Under the pieces are notes generated by a model. The model searched no databases and was not told the DNA's origin. It worked only from the letters and a program-made list of their open reading frames with translations. Positions 44,837 to 52,153 of a stretch of 64,000 bases of DNA are shown here, piece after piece (position 1 is the first letter of the stretch; each line of letters starts with the position of its first letter). The stretch comes from Allopusillimonas sp008369125 (GTDB lineage: Bacteria; Pseudomonadota; Gammaproteobacteria; Burkholderiales; Burkholderiaceae_B), in NCBI RefSeq assembly GCF_008369125.1, contig NZ_VOAY01000006.1:222391-286390 (forward strand). Reading direction: 5' to 3'. The translations under genes were made by a program, and so were the position numbers.

Positions 44837-44989
44837 GCCTGAGTGCCCTTAAACAGTTTGCAAGCCAGCAATCTACAACTCTCAAAAGTGGAAGAAAATT
44901 GGGCAAACTTATCAACGCGAGACACCGTTAGCCTTTCAGGATCAAGGCGAAACATCCCCAGGCAAGAACGCATGCTGCGCACCACAGCA

Positions 44990-45015
44990 AAAAGCCATCC
45001 CGAAGGATGGCTTTT
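44990..45015. terminator. Porin terminator hairpin
   Basis: An 11-bp stem (AAAAGCCATCC with GGATGGCTTTT) closes a CGAA tetraloop, which reads TTCG on the minus strand, and is followed on the minus strand by a T run. It lies about 90 bp after the porin stop. Arms are A/T-tailed on both strands. Confidence 0.85.
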
Positions 45016-45053
45016 CTTTAGCTTGCACAGGCTTACGCCTGCCAGTTTCTGCG

Positions 45054-45072
45054 TGGCCCGGAGACCGGGCCA
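45054..45072 (-). other. GC-rich hairpin in the porin 3' untranslated region
   Basis: A perfect TGGCCCGG-AGA-CCGGGCCA hairpin lies between the porin stop codon and the terminator. Without a U run it is more likely an mRNA 3'-stability element. Confidence 0.5.
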
Positions 45073-45103
45073 CTCGGTTGCATAGACGAGCTATGCGTAC
45101 CGA

Positions 45104-46228
45104 TTAGAACTGGTGACGCATGCCCACGCCGACCAGTGTGGACTTCACACCGTCGATCATAGCAGCGTTTTTGGCGTACGAACCGATGGCGTACACGTTG
45201 GTGCGCTTGGACAGGTTGTATGTGTAGCCAATGCTGTAAACCTGTTGCTTATCCAGATCCACGCCTGTAGGCTCGGATGTAGGATCAGCCATCTGCCAGG
45301 AAGCCATGATCTTGCCATTGCCCAGAGGTGCGGAAACACCGGCAATGTAAGAGTTGAACTTCAGGCCGTCAACGTAGGTGTTGCCACCCAGGGAGACTAC
45401 GCCATCAAGTGGCATGCCTTGGCCAGCGAAAACGCCGTCTTTGGTCTGGCCAAAGCCCAGGTGCAGTTTGACGACTTCGAAGTCATAAGAACCACCCAGC
45501 GAGTATGCCTGGAATGTTTCTTTGCCGCCGCTGAAACCGTCTTTAGTGTGAACGCGGTCATAGGTTGCGACCAGGCCGATAGGGCCGTTGGCGTAACGAA
45601 GACCAGTTGTGATGGCGGTTTGGTTGGTGTTCGAGTCAGCAACGTTGTATGTTTGTGCGCCGTTGGTGTTGAACGAGTAACCCAAACCAAACTGGAAGCC
45701 AGAGAAGTTAGGGGTTTGGTACATGATCATGTTGTCGAAACGAACCGTGTTAGCGGCTGTAAACGACGTACCACCGTTGGCCTGGCCGAAGCTGGCGCCG
45801 AACGGATCAGCAATACCGGGGAAGTACTTGGAAGCAACGTTTGTTTGACGACCGACGTCGAGTTGACCCCAAGCATCGCTAGCCAGACCCAGAGTGGCTT
45901 GACGACCAAACAGACGACCGCCTTGGCCTTGGTTGCCATCACGCAGGCCGAAACCGCTTTCCAACTGGAACACAGCGCGCAGGCCGTTACCCAGATCTTC
46001 AGTACCTTTCATGCCCCAGCGGTTGCCGGACTGAACGCCATCGACCAGGCCAAATTTAGTGGCCTTAGTGACGTTGGTTTGACCGCGATAGGTGACGTCA
46101 GGCAGGTTCTTAACTTGCTGGTAGCCAATACCACCGTCAAGAATACCGTAAAGGGTAACCGATGTTTCTGCCTGGGCAACGCCAGCGAAGCCGACAATTA
46201 GAGCAGCAGCGAGCAGAGTCTTTTTCAT
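45104..46228 (-). CDS. Gram-negative trimeric porin (OmpC-like, betaproteobacterial)
   Basis: This 374-residue outer-membrane porin allows diffusion of small hydrophilic solutes. A 20-residue signal peptide (MKKTLLAAALIVGFAGVAQA) precedes ETSVTLYGILDGGIGY, the usual first strand. The alternating-strand pattern runs to a C-terminal phenylalanine (VGMRHQF), the recognition signal for BAM assembly. The loop region GNRWGMKGTEDLGNGLRAVFQLESGF is diagnostic for the betaproteobacterial porin family. A GGAG site lies 9 bases before the ATG. In Bordetella a porin gene also neighbours nuoA, so this part of the accessory region may be ancestral in the family. Confidence 0.94.
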   Translation of the reverse strand: MKKTLLAAALIVGFAGVAQAETSVTLYGILDGGIGYQQVKNLPDVTYRGQTNVTKATKFGLVDGVQSGNRWGMKGTEDLGNGLRAVFQLESGFGLRDGNQGQGGRLFGRQATLGLASDAWGQLDVGRQTNVASKYFPGIADPFGASFGQANGGTSFTAANTVRFDNMIMYQTPNFSGFQFGLGYSFNTNGAQTYNVADSNTNQTAITTGLRYANGPIGLVATYDRVHTKDGFSGGKETFQAYSLGGSYDFEVVKLHLGFGQTKDGVFAGQGMPLDGVVSLGGNTYVDGLKFNSYIAGVSAPLGNGKIMASWQMADPTSEPTGVDLDKQQVYSIGYTYNLSKRTNVYAIGSYAKNAAMIDGVKSTLVGVGMRHQF

Positions 46229-46766
46229 GTAAGAAATCTCCGTAGATTTGAGTAAACAGAGCAGCGACTACTTTAACCGTGGTGCTGCTGCCCTTTCCAA
46301 CTCCGCGATGGGAAGTTGGTGCTATTGCATCAAAATTCCGGCCTCATGGCTATTGCCGTGATGGTAAAAGCCCTGTTTTTCCACTTTTGCGTTGGTTGAA
46401 AACAACAAACGGCCATTTTTGAGACTAAACAGTACGTATTAACCCGTACTTTGGCGTGGCGGAAACCCAACACTTTTTTTATCGCAACTTCTTTAAATAA
46501 ATTTTAGATAACTCGTGCAGTTGATTGTTTTTATTGAAAGTTTGCTAAGTATAGGCGAAATCGATTTTCCGCCTTCTTTTCAAGGATTTACGTTCGCCGA
46601 GAGGTTGAGGGCTAAATGACCGGGAGACGCCCGAACCCTTCCGTCCTAAACGCGCGACGGACGACGTGCGTTAAATGACTGACCGCTCGTGTGAATTTTC
46701 GGACATGTCTTCGGATCTTTAGAATAGCTTAATCCGCGTCCTTGCCCTGTGTTGCCCGCCGGATCG
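46229..46766. promoter_or_regulatory. Long porin upstream region
   Basis: This non-coding sequence of about 540 bp holds several possible control elements. The likely porin 5' leader contains a hairpin with arms CCAACT/AGTTGG near 46297-46314. An inverted repeat AGTACG/CGTACT (46431-46436, 46445-46450) could bind a regulator. An AT-rich block (about 46470-46560) could act as an UP element. No gene is visible. Long regulated leaders are common for major porins. Confidence 0.4.
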
Positions 46767-46896
46767 CCCTATCCCTATCCCTATCCCTATCCCTATCCCT
46801 ATCCCTATCCCTATCCCTATCCCTATCCCTATCCCTATCCCTATCCCTATCCCTATCCCTATCCCTATTCCTGTCTCTGTCTCCGTCTCTGCCCCT
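46767..46896. repeat. Hexanucleotide tandem repeat (ATCCCT)16, G-quadruplex-prone on the minus strand
   Basis: Sixteen perfect ATCCCT copies run from 46771 to 46866, preceded by a partial CCCT and followed by about five decaying copies (ATTCCT, GTCTCT, GTCTCC, GTCTCT, GCCCCT). The minus strand reads (GGGATA)n, that is GGG tracts separated by 3-base loops, an arrangement favouring quadruplex folding. The tract ends about 120 bp before the uronate dehydrogenase start. Open frames through it (GIGIGI, SLSLSL, PYPYPY) are repeat artefacts. Copy number is likely to vary between strains. Confidence 0.95.
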
Positions 46897-46949
46897 GTCG
46901 CCGTGTCACCCGGATCTTTATGTCGAATTCGGGTAATTGCTAGTTTCAT

Positions 46950-46991
46950 GTTGTACGATAACCGATGACAATGAACACATCGGTACTACAA
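46950..46991 (+). promoter_or_regulatory. Candidate operators upstream of uronate dehydrogenase
   Basis: An imperfect palindrome GTTGTACGATAAC (46950-46962) resembles GntR/FadR-type sites. GGTACTACAA (46982-46991) is repeated exactly at 50850-50859 just before the fadR-type gene, suggesting a shared regulator site. Confidence 0.4.
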
Positions 46992-47019
46992 CAAGCCCCG
47001 CTACTAGATTGGAGGACGT

Positions 47020-47829
47020 GTGGAGACACAGCACACTTTTGAGAGACTATTGATAACAGGCGCTGCCGGCGGCCTAGGGCGCGTATTGCGCACGAGGTTG
47101 AAACCATTTTCCCGCACCCTGCGCTTATCTGACATTACGCCGGTAGACGCTGGCACGAACGAAGAAGCGATAGTTTGTGACCTTGCGGACAAAAACGCAG
47201 TTGCTGCACTTGTGCAAGGGTGCGATGCCATCGTTCACCTGGGCGGTGTTTCTGTGGAACGCCCCTTCGAGGAGATACTTGAAGCCAATATTAAAGGTGT
47301 CTTTCACATCTATGAAGCGGCGCGCAGAAACAATGTAAAACGCATTATTTTCGCGAGTTCTAACCACGCCATCGGGTTCTACAAACAAAGCGAGCAGATA
47401 GACGCACTGGTTCCCCGGCGCCCTGACGGCTATTACGGCCTGTCCAAGGCCTATGGCGAGGAAATGGCCAGCTTTTATTTTGACCGCTACGGTATCGAAA
47501 CGGTCAGCATAAGAATCGGCTCTTGCTTTCCCACCGTCAAAGATCGTCGCATGATGCACACATGGATTAGCGAACGCGATCTCACTGAACTGATCCGATG
47601 CGGCCTGTTCACGCCTGAGGTAGGCCACACCATTGTGTATGGCGTTTCCAATAATAAGAACATTTGGTGGGACAACCACTGCGCCGCCAAATTAGGTTTC
47701 GTCGCGCAGGACAGTTCCGAAATTTTCCGCGATGACGTTGAACGTCAACCCATGCCTGCAGCCTCAGACCCGGTGTCCGTGTATCAGGGCGGCGTGTTCA
47801 CTGCGGCAGGCCCGTTCGAAGGTGAGTAA
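47020..47829 (+). CDS. udh: Uronate dehydrogenase (NAD+-dependent SDR)
   Basis: This enzyme oxidises D-galacturonate or D-glucuronate to the aldarolactone, entering the oxidative route to galactarate or glucarate. The 269-residue extended-SDR product shows the NAD motif GAAGGLG at 14-20, LSDITPVDAG, VHLGGVSVERPFEEILEANIKGVFHIYEAA in segments, and active-site Y139-x3-K143. It ends with WWDNHCAAKLGF and YQGGVFTAAGPF, typical of Udh. It starts with GTG (47020) close behind GGAGGA (47011-47016). The stop is 2 bp before an ABC permease gene, so enzyme and importer form one operon. Confidence 0.88.
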   Translation: METQHTFERLLITGAAGGLGRVLRTRLKPFSRTLRLSDITPVDAGTNEEAIVCDLADKNAVAALVQGCDAIVHLGGVSVERPFEEILEANIKGVFHIYEAARRNNVKRIIFASSNHAIGFYKQSEQIDALVPRRPDGYYGLSKAYGEEMASFYFDRYGIETVSIRIGSCFPTVKDRRMMHTWISERDLTELIRCGLFTPEVGHTIVYGVSNNKNIWWDNHCAAKLGFVAQDSSEIFRDDVERQPMPAASDPVSVYQGGVFTAAGPFEGE

Positions 47830-47831
47830 GC

Positions 47832-48560
47832 GTGAACTATCACTTTGATTTCGCCGGTCTGCTGCCCTATTGGAAAACGTTTCTGCAGGGCGCATTGCTC
47901 ACGATGGAGCTGACCCTGGCGTCCACTGTCTTTGGCTTGACGATAGGCGTGCTCTGCGCGATAGGACGCCGCAGTAGCTACGGCGCGATTTCGACGCTAT
48001 GCGGGATCTACGTTGAGGCAGTTCGCAACACACCCTTCCTCGTTCAGATCTTCATCTTTTATTTTGGCTTGTCCAGTATAGGCCTGCAGATGCCGGCCGC
48101 AGTGGCAGCAGTAATCGCCATGGTCATCAACGTAGGCGCGTACTCTTCGGAAATCATCCGTGCCGGTATGGACGCAATCCCGCCGGGCCAGATCGAAGCG
48201 GCAGAATGCCTTGGGCTTTCCAAAGCGCGTATCTACTGGCACGTCATCCTGCTGCCTGCATTCGAGAAGGTATATCCATCCATCACCAGCCAGTTCATTC
48301 TGATGATGCTTATGTCGTCGGTGACCTCGCAGATCTCGACGGAAGAGCTAACCGCAGTGGCCAACAACGTGCAATCCATCACATTTCTGTCGCTGGAGTC
48401 TTACATCGTCGTCGCCATTCTGTACCTGATATTGGCCGTACTGCTTCGCCTGCTGTTTCTAATCGGTGAGGTGTGGCTGTTCAGGCGCAAGCGGGTTATC
48501 GCGCTGGCCAAGCGCCGGCTGATGGCTCCGCAGTTGCCCGTTACCACTTTACGGACCTGA
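47832..48560 (+). CDS. Polar amino acid-type ABC transporter permease 1
   Basis: This 242-residue inner-membrane permease belongs to the HisM/GlnP/GltJ family (3-TM His/Glu permease type). It contains EAVRNTPFLVQIFIFYFGL and the ATPase-contact loop DAIPPGQIEAAECLGLSKARIYWHVILLPA. It starts with GTG, 2 bp after udh. With the next permease it would form a heterodimer. The family usually imports polar amino acids or opines; the operon with udh suggests a uronic or aldaric acid ligand instead, which is inference. Confidence 0.9.
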   Translation: MNYHFDFAGLLPYWKTFLQGALLTMELTLASTVFGLTIGVLCAIGRRSSYGAISTLCGIYVEAVRNTPFLVQIFIFYFGLSSIGLQMPAAVAAVIAMVINVGAYSSEIIRAGMDAIPPGQIEAAECLGLSKARIYWHVILLPAFEKVYPSITSQFILMMLMSSVTSQISTEELTAVANNVQSITFLSLESYIVVAILYLILAVLLRLLFLIGEVWLFRRKRVIALAKRRLMAPQLPVTTLRT

Positions 48561-48568
48561 GGCCCGCC

Positions 48569-49219
48569 ATGGATTCTTTTACGCTCATTCAATTTGAATA
48601 CCTGCTCAAAGGCATGGCCTGGACGCTTTTACTTTCTGCAATTTCATTCGTGCTCGGCAGCCTGGGTGGCTTTGGCGTCATGCTGGCGCGCGTATCCCGG
48701 TTCAAGGCCGTCCGCATTCTGACCTCACTCTTGATCCAGATCGTGCAAGGCATACCGTTGCTGGTATTACTGTTTATCGTTTATTTCGGCGTCGGAGTAA
48801 TAGGGCTAAACATGCCGCCGCTGGCAGCAGCCAGTATTGCGCTCATGATTTATGTCAGCGCATTTTTAGGCGAAATCTGGCGCGGCAGTGTCCAGTCTAT
48901 TGAGCAGACCCAATGGGAAGCCTCGGAGTGTCTGGGACTGTCCCGCTGGCAGTCACTTCGTCTGGTGATTATTCCTCAGGCCATCAAGTTGTCCCTTCCT
49001 GCCACCGTTGGCTTTCTGGTGCAGGTTATCAAGTCGACCTCGCTTGCTTCCGTCGTCGGTTTCGTAGAACTGACCCGCGCCGGGCAGATTATCAACAATT
49101 CGCTCTTTCAGCCCTTCCTCGTATTCGCAATCGTAGGTGTGCTGTATTTCGCCCTTTGCTACCCACTATCCCTGTGGAGCAGAAAAATGGAAAGGAAACT
49201 CAATGTCGGCAATCGTTAG
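48569..49219 (+). CDS. Polar amino acid-type ABC transporter permease 2
   Basis: This is the second permease of the importer. I set the start at ATG 48569 (MDSFTLIQFEYLLKGMAWTL; 216 residues), 8 bp after the first permease; the frame opens earlier inside that gene. It has the EAA loop QSIEQTQWEASECLGLSRWQSLRLVIIPQAIK and IVQGIPLLVLLFIVYFGVG. The two permeases are similar in topology but clearly different in sequence. Its end overlaps the ATPase start by 17 bp. Confidence 0.9.
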   Translation: MDSFTLIQFEYLLKGMAWTLLLSAISFVLGSLGGFGVMLARVSRFKAVRILTSLLIQIVQGIPLLVLLFIVYFGVGVIGLNMPPLAAASIALMIYVSAFLGEIWRGSVQSIEQTQWEASECLGLSRWQSLRLVIIPQAIKLSLPATVGFLVQVIKSTSLASVVGFVELTRAGQIINNSLFQPFLVFAIVGVLYFALCYPLSLWSRKMERKLNVGNR

Positions 49220-49931
49220 CGTTCAAAACATCCACAAGCGATTTGGTGAGAACGAGGTTCTCAAGGGCGTGTCGTTCGATATCCAGAAAGGCGAAGTGGT
49301 CGCCATTATTGGCCAGAGCGGATCGGGCAAAAGCACAGCCCTGCGCTGCATGAACCATCTCGAAACCATTAACAACGGTTCCATCACCGTATGTGGTCAT
49401 GAGATCGGCTCTGAGGACATAGACCTTCGCAAGTTGCGGCAAGACGTAGGCATCGTGTTTCAAAGCTACAACCTGTTCCCGCACCTGACCGTCAAACAAA
49501 ACATCATGCTTGCTCCCCGGCACGTGAAGAAGCTGTCACGGGAACTCTGCGCGCAAAAGGCCGAAGCCGTTCTGCACACGGTAGGGTTGACGGCCAAGAC
49601 CGACTGCTATCCTGAGCAACTGTCGGGTGGCCAGCAACAACGCGTCGCCATCGCCCGATCCCTGGCCATGGAGCCCCAGGTCATGCTGTTCGACGAAGTT
49701 ACGTCCGCACTTGACCCCCAACTTACGGGCGAAGTGCTCAAGGTTATAGAAGATCTGGCCAAAGGTGGCATGACCATGGTTCTGGTCACGCATGAAATGG
49801 CCTTTGCGCGACGTGTTGCAGACAAAGTCATCTATATGTACCAGGGCCTGGTATGGGAAACAGGCGGCCCCGAAATGCTGGATAACCCCACCACGCAAGA
49901 ATTACGCGATTTCGTTGGCACCGGCCTTTAG
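49203..49931 (+). CDS. Polar amino acid-type ABC transporter ATPase
   Basis: This is the ATPase of the same importer (GlnQ/HisP type). The start is ATG 49203, with AAAGGAAA just upstream, giving 242 residues. Walker A is GQSGSGKST, the Q loop is VFQSYNLFPHLTV, the signature is LSGGQQQRVAIARSL, Walker B is VMLFDEVTSALDP, and the switch histidine lies in LVTHEMAFARRVAD. All motifs are intact. Confidence 0.95.
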   Translation: MSAIVSVQNIHKRFGENEVLKGVSFDIQKGEVVAIIGQSGSGKSTALRCMNHLETINNGSITVCGHEIGSEDIDLRKLRQDVGIVFQSYNLFPHLTVKQNIMLAPRHVKKLSRELCAQKAEAVLHTVGLTAKTDCYPEQLSGGQQQRVAIARSLAMEPQVMLFDEVTSALDPQLTGEVLKVIEDLAKGGMTMVLVTHEMAFARRVADKVIYMYQGLVWETGGPEMLDNPTTQELRDFVGTGL

Positions 49932-49964
49932 ACCGACGCCATATTTCAAGCAAGCGCAACACTT

Positions 49965-49975
49965 CCCCCCCCCCC
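49965..49975 (+). repeat. Poly-C tract (11 C) between ATPase and binding-protein genes
   Basis: An uninterrupted run of 11 Cs lies 33 bp before the start codon of the substrate-binding protein gene, inside a 77-bp intergenic gap. Runs of this length slip during replication and in Bordetella fimbrial promoters change expression. Here it could alter a promoter or leader for the downstream gene. Confidence 0.9.
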
Positions 49976-50008
49976 AACACTACACAAGCACATACAAAGA
50001 GGCGACAT

Positions 50009-50803
50009 ATGCAGATATCCAAACTCGTTCGCAACCTGGGCCTTTGCGCCGGACTCGTGGCCCTTTGTGGCGCCGCACAGGCCGACTCGCTGGACAAAAT
50101 CAAAGAAGCAGGCACGATCCGCGTTGCCGTTGCCATGGGCGTTCCCATGTTCAGCTATGCAAACGCCAAGATGGAACCTGAAGGCTCGGACATTGCCACG
50201 GCCCAACAGCTGGCCAAGGATCTTGGCGTCAAGCTGGAACTCGTCCAGATCACCAATGCGGCACGCGTTCCCACCATTCAGACCGGCAAGGCTGACATCG
50301 CGATCGCCAATCTTTCCATTACGCCTGAGCGCGCCAAGGTCATCGATTTTTCAATTCCCTATGCGTCGCTGCAAACCATTGTTGCTGCTCCTAAAGACCT
50401 GAAAATCAAGGACTATGCAGACTTGAAGGGCGTTACCATTGGTGTGACGCGCGCTACAGTAAACGACGCTGACATTTCCAAGAATGCCAGCGACGCCAAT
50501 ATCAGACGCTACGAAGATGACGCCACACTGGTAACGGCTGCCGTTACGGGCCAAGTGCAAGCCATCTCTTCTCAGTGGCCCAATGTGGCCGAAGCAAACA
50601 AAAAACTCAAGGCAAAGCCTTACGAAACCAAGTTTGTACAGCATGAATTCATGCTGGGCATTGCCCTGCCGCAAAATAATCCTGAGCTCAAGGCCTGGCT
50701 CAACCAATGGATCAAGACCAATCTGGAAAACGGCAACTTGAACACGATTTACAAGCAGTATCACGGCAATGACCTGTCGCCAGCAGTGATCAAGGGGCAG
50801 TAA
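50009..50803 (+). CDS. ABC transporter substrate-binding protein (SBP_bac_3 family)
   Basis: This periplasmic ligand-binding protein probably serves the importer encoded just upstream. The 264-residue product has a signal peptide (MQISKLVRNLGLCAGLVALCGAAQA) and a type 2 binding-protein fold. The family segments are TIRVAVAMGVPMFSY, DVGVKLELVQITNAARVPTIQTGKADIAIANLSITPERAKVIDFS in order, and GVTIGVTRATVNDADIS. GAGG lies 6 bases before the ATG. The usual arginine that grips an amino acid carboxylate is not obvious by eye, so ligand identity is open. Confidence 0.9.
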   Translation: MQISKLVRNLGLCAGLVALCGAAQADSLDKIKEAGTIRVAVAMGVPMFSYANAKMEPEGSDIATAQQLAKDLGVKLELVQITNAARVPTIQTGKADIAIANLSITPERAKVIDFSIPYASLQTIVAAPKDLKIKDYADLKGVTIGVTRATVNDADISKNASDANIRRYEDDATLVTAAVTGQVQAISSQWPNVAEANKKLKAKPYETKFVQHEFMLGIALPQNNPELKAWLNQWIKTNLENGNLNTIYKQYHGNDLSPAVIKGQ

Positions 50804-50862
50804 ACCCTTAATGCTGATGCGATAATTCCCCTTTCACATTATTAGTTTTGGTACTACAAGCC

Positions 50863-51627
50863 ATGATTCTCCCGCCCAGCACACCCTCCGCCCCTCCCCG
50901 CCGACGCAGGTCTCGCAGCCTGACTCAGGAGGTTGTTGATGGTGTGCTGGCGCAGATCAAGGCAGGCGAACTCAAAGCAGGGGACCGCCTACCAACTGAA
51001 TCTGAGCTAATGCACTTGCTGGGTGTGAGCCGGACGGTGGTACGTGAGGGGATATCTCGCCTGCAGGCGGCCGGGGTAGTAGAAACACGACATGGCATCG
51101 GTTCATTTGTGCTTGAACCCGATCTACGCGCCAATTTTCACATTGACCCCAACGATATTGTCACCATACATGATGTGCTCGATGTGCTTCAGTTGCGCCA
51201 GAGCATGGAGTCTGCAGCGGCAGGAATTGCTGCACTCAAGCGCACGCAGCACGACATCGATGCGTTAAACACGGTTTTGGAAGAATTCCAGCAACTGCTT
51301 GAAAGCAGCAAAGAAACCGTTGACGCTGATTTCCGTTTCCATCTGGCTATCGCCCAGGCGACGGGCAATCGGTATTTCGTCGAATTCATGTCTTATCTGG
51401 GGCAAATGGTCATCCCACGCACGCGTATCAATACCGCATCGCTGGGCAAGGAAACGCAGGCGCGCTACCTTCGGCGTGTTCACAATGAACATCAAGAAAT
51501 CGCCAGCGCAATCATCGATCAAAACCCGCTCCTCGCCAGCCAAGCCATGGAGCGTCATTTGAGCAAAAGTGCCGAGCGGCTACGCGCCAGCCTGGAAACC
51601 AAGGAGACGGCCACCCAGGACGCCTGA
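50863..51627 (+). CDS. FadR-subfamily GntR transcriptional regulator
   Basis: This is a ligand-responsive repressor or activator of 254 residues. The N-terminal winged helix-turn-helix (about residues 15-85) includes IKAGELKAGDRLPTESELMHLLGVSRTVVREGISRLQAAGVVETRHGIGSFV in segments. The C-terminal FCD ligand domain has the metal-binding pattern D-x3-H (DADFRFHLAIAQATGN), then H residues in VHNEHQEI and MERH. FadR-type regulators commonly control sugar-acid operons. It follows the binding-protein gene and precedes the kdgD remnant, so the udh operon is its likely target. GGTACTACAA, also found before udh, ends 3 bp before the ATG. No clear ribosome site is seen. Confidence 0.9.
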   Translation: MILPPSTPSAPPRRRRSRSLTQEVVDGVLAQIKAGELKAGDRLPTESELMHLLGVSRTVVREGISRLQAAGVVETRHGIGSFVLEPDLRANFHIDPNDIVTIHDVLDVLQLRQSMESAAAGIAALKRTQHDIDALNTVLEEFQQLLESSKETVDADFRFHLAIAQATGNRYFVEFMSYLGQMVIPRTRINTASLGKETQARYLRRVHNEHQEIASAIIDQNPLLASQAMERHLSKSAERLRASLETKETATQDA

Positions 51628-51628
51628 G

Positions 51629-51973
51629 GCGGGCAGGTTGCCTACTGCGGAGGTCTACGCCGCTGCATACAAGGCATTGGGCACGCCTGTTTACTCATCG
51701 GCGGTTTTTAATTTCATTCCAGCAACGGCAATGCAGTTTTACCAGGCTGTGGCCGATGACGATATGCAGACGCAACACCGCCTGCTGCGCGATTTCTTCA
51801 TGCCATATCTGGAGATCCGCGATCGCATGCCAGGCTATGCGGTCAGCATCGTTAAGGCTGGCGCCAAAATTGTCGGGCATGACGCCGGCCCGGTGCGCGC
51901 GCCATTGTCCGACCTAAAACCGAATGAAGTCGACGATCTGCAAGCGCTGATCGTCAAGCTGGGCACTCAATAG
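51629..51973 (+). pseudogene. kdgD: 3' remnant of 5-dehydro-4-deoxyglucarate dehydratase (kdgD)
   Basis: About 111 residues match the C-terminal third of KdgD, a DHDPS-family enzyme that converts 5-dehydro-4-deoxyglucarate to 2-oxoglutarate semialdehyde, CO2 and water. Recognisable parts are LPTAEVYAAAYKALGTPVYSS, FNFIPATAMQFYQAVA, GYAVSIVKAG and GHDAGPVRAPLSDLKPNE. Full KdgD is about 300 residues. The catalytic Lys and Tyr half is absent; similarity begins one base after the fadR stop codon, pointing to a deletion whose endpoint lies at that gene. No proper start is present. A short frame opening inside fadR (51569) is not a plausible gene. The pathway step would now need another copy elsewhere. 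Confidence 0.85.
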
Positions 51974-52113
51974 GCCTGCGTGGGCAGCATTCGACTGGGT
52001 GGACTCATAAGCCCACGCCTCAACATATGCGGGCTGCCAGCCTCAGCGGGCACCCGGCACTTGTTACCTGATACCTGGCACCTGATACCGGGCAGACGAC
52101 ACCGGGCACAAAG

Positions 52114-52143
52114 AGGCTGTTTCAAAACCCTTTGAAGCAGCCT
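52114..52143. terminator. Hairpin between kdgD remnant and SDR gene
   Basis: A 13-bp stem with one T-G wobble (AGGCTGTTTCAAA at 52114-52126, TTTGAAGCAGCCT at 52131-52143) and ACCC loop ends 10 bp after the minus-strand SDR stop. It likely terminates the SDR transcript and may also serve the plus strand. The 51974-52113 stretch before it holds only short degenerate ACCTGGCA/ACCGGGCA repeats. Confidence 0.6.
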
Positions 52144-52153
52144 GCTCTTACGC

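Noticed and set aside
45113..46201. 362-codon plus-strand frame opposite the porin
   Set aside because: It is a codon-bias shadow. The minus-strand porin has a signal peptide, strand pattern and C-terminal Phe.
46719..46949. Open frames with GIGIGI, SLSLSL or PYPYPY repeats across the hexamer tract
   Set aside because: They are simple translations of the 6-bp DNA repeat in different frames, with no domain, no good start and no partner gene.
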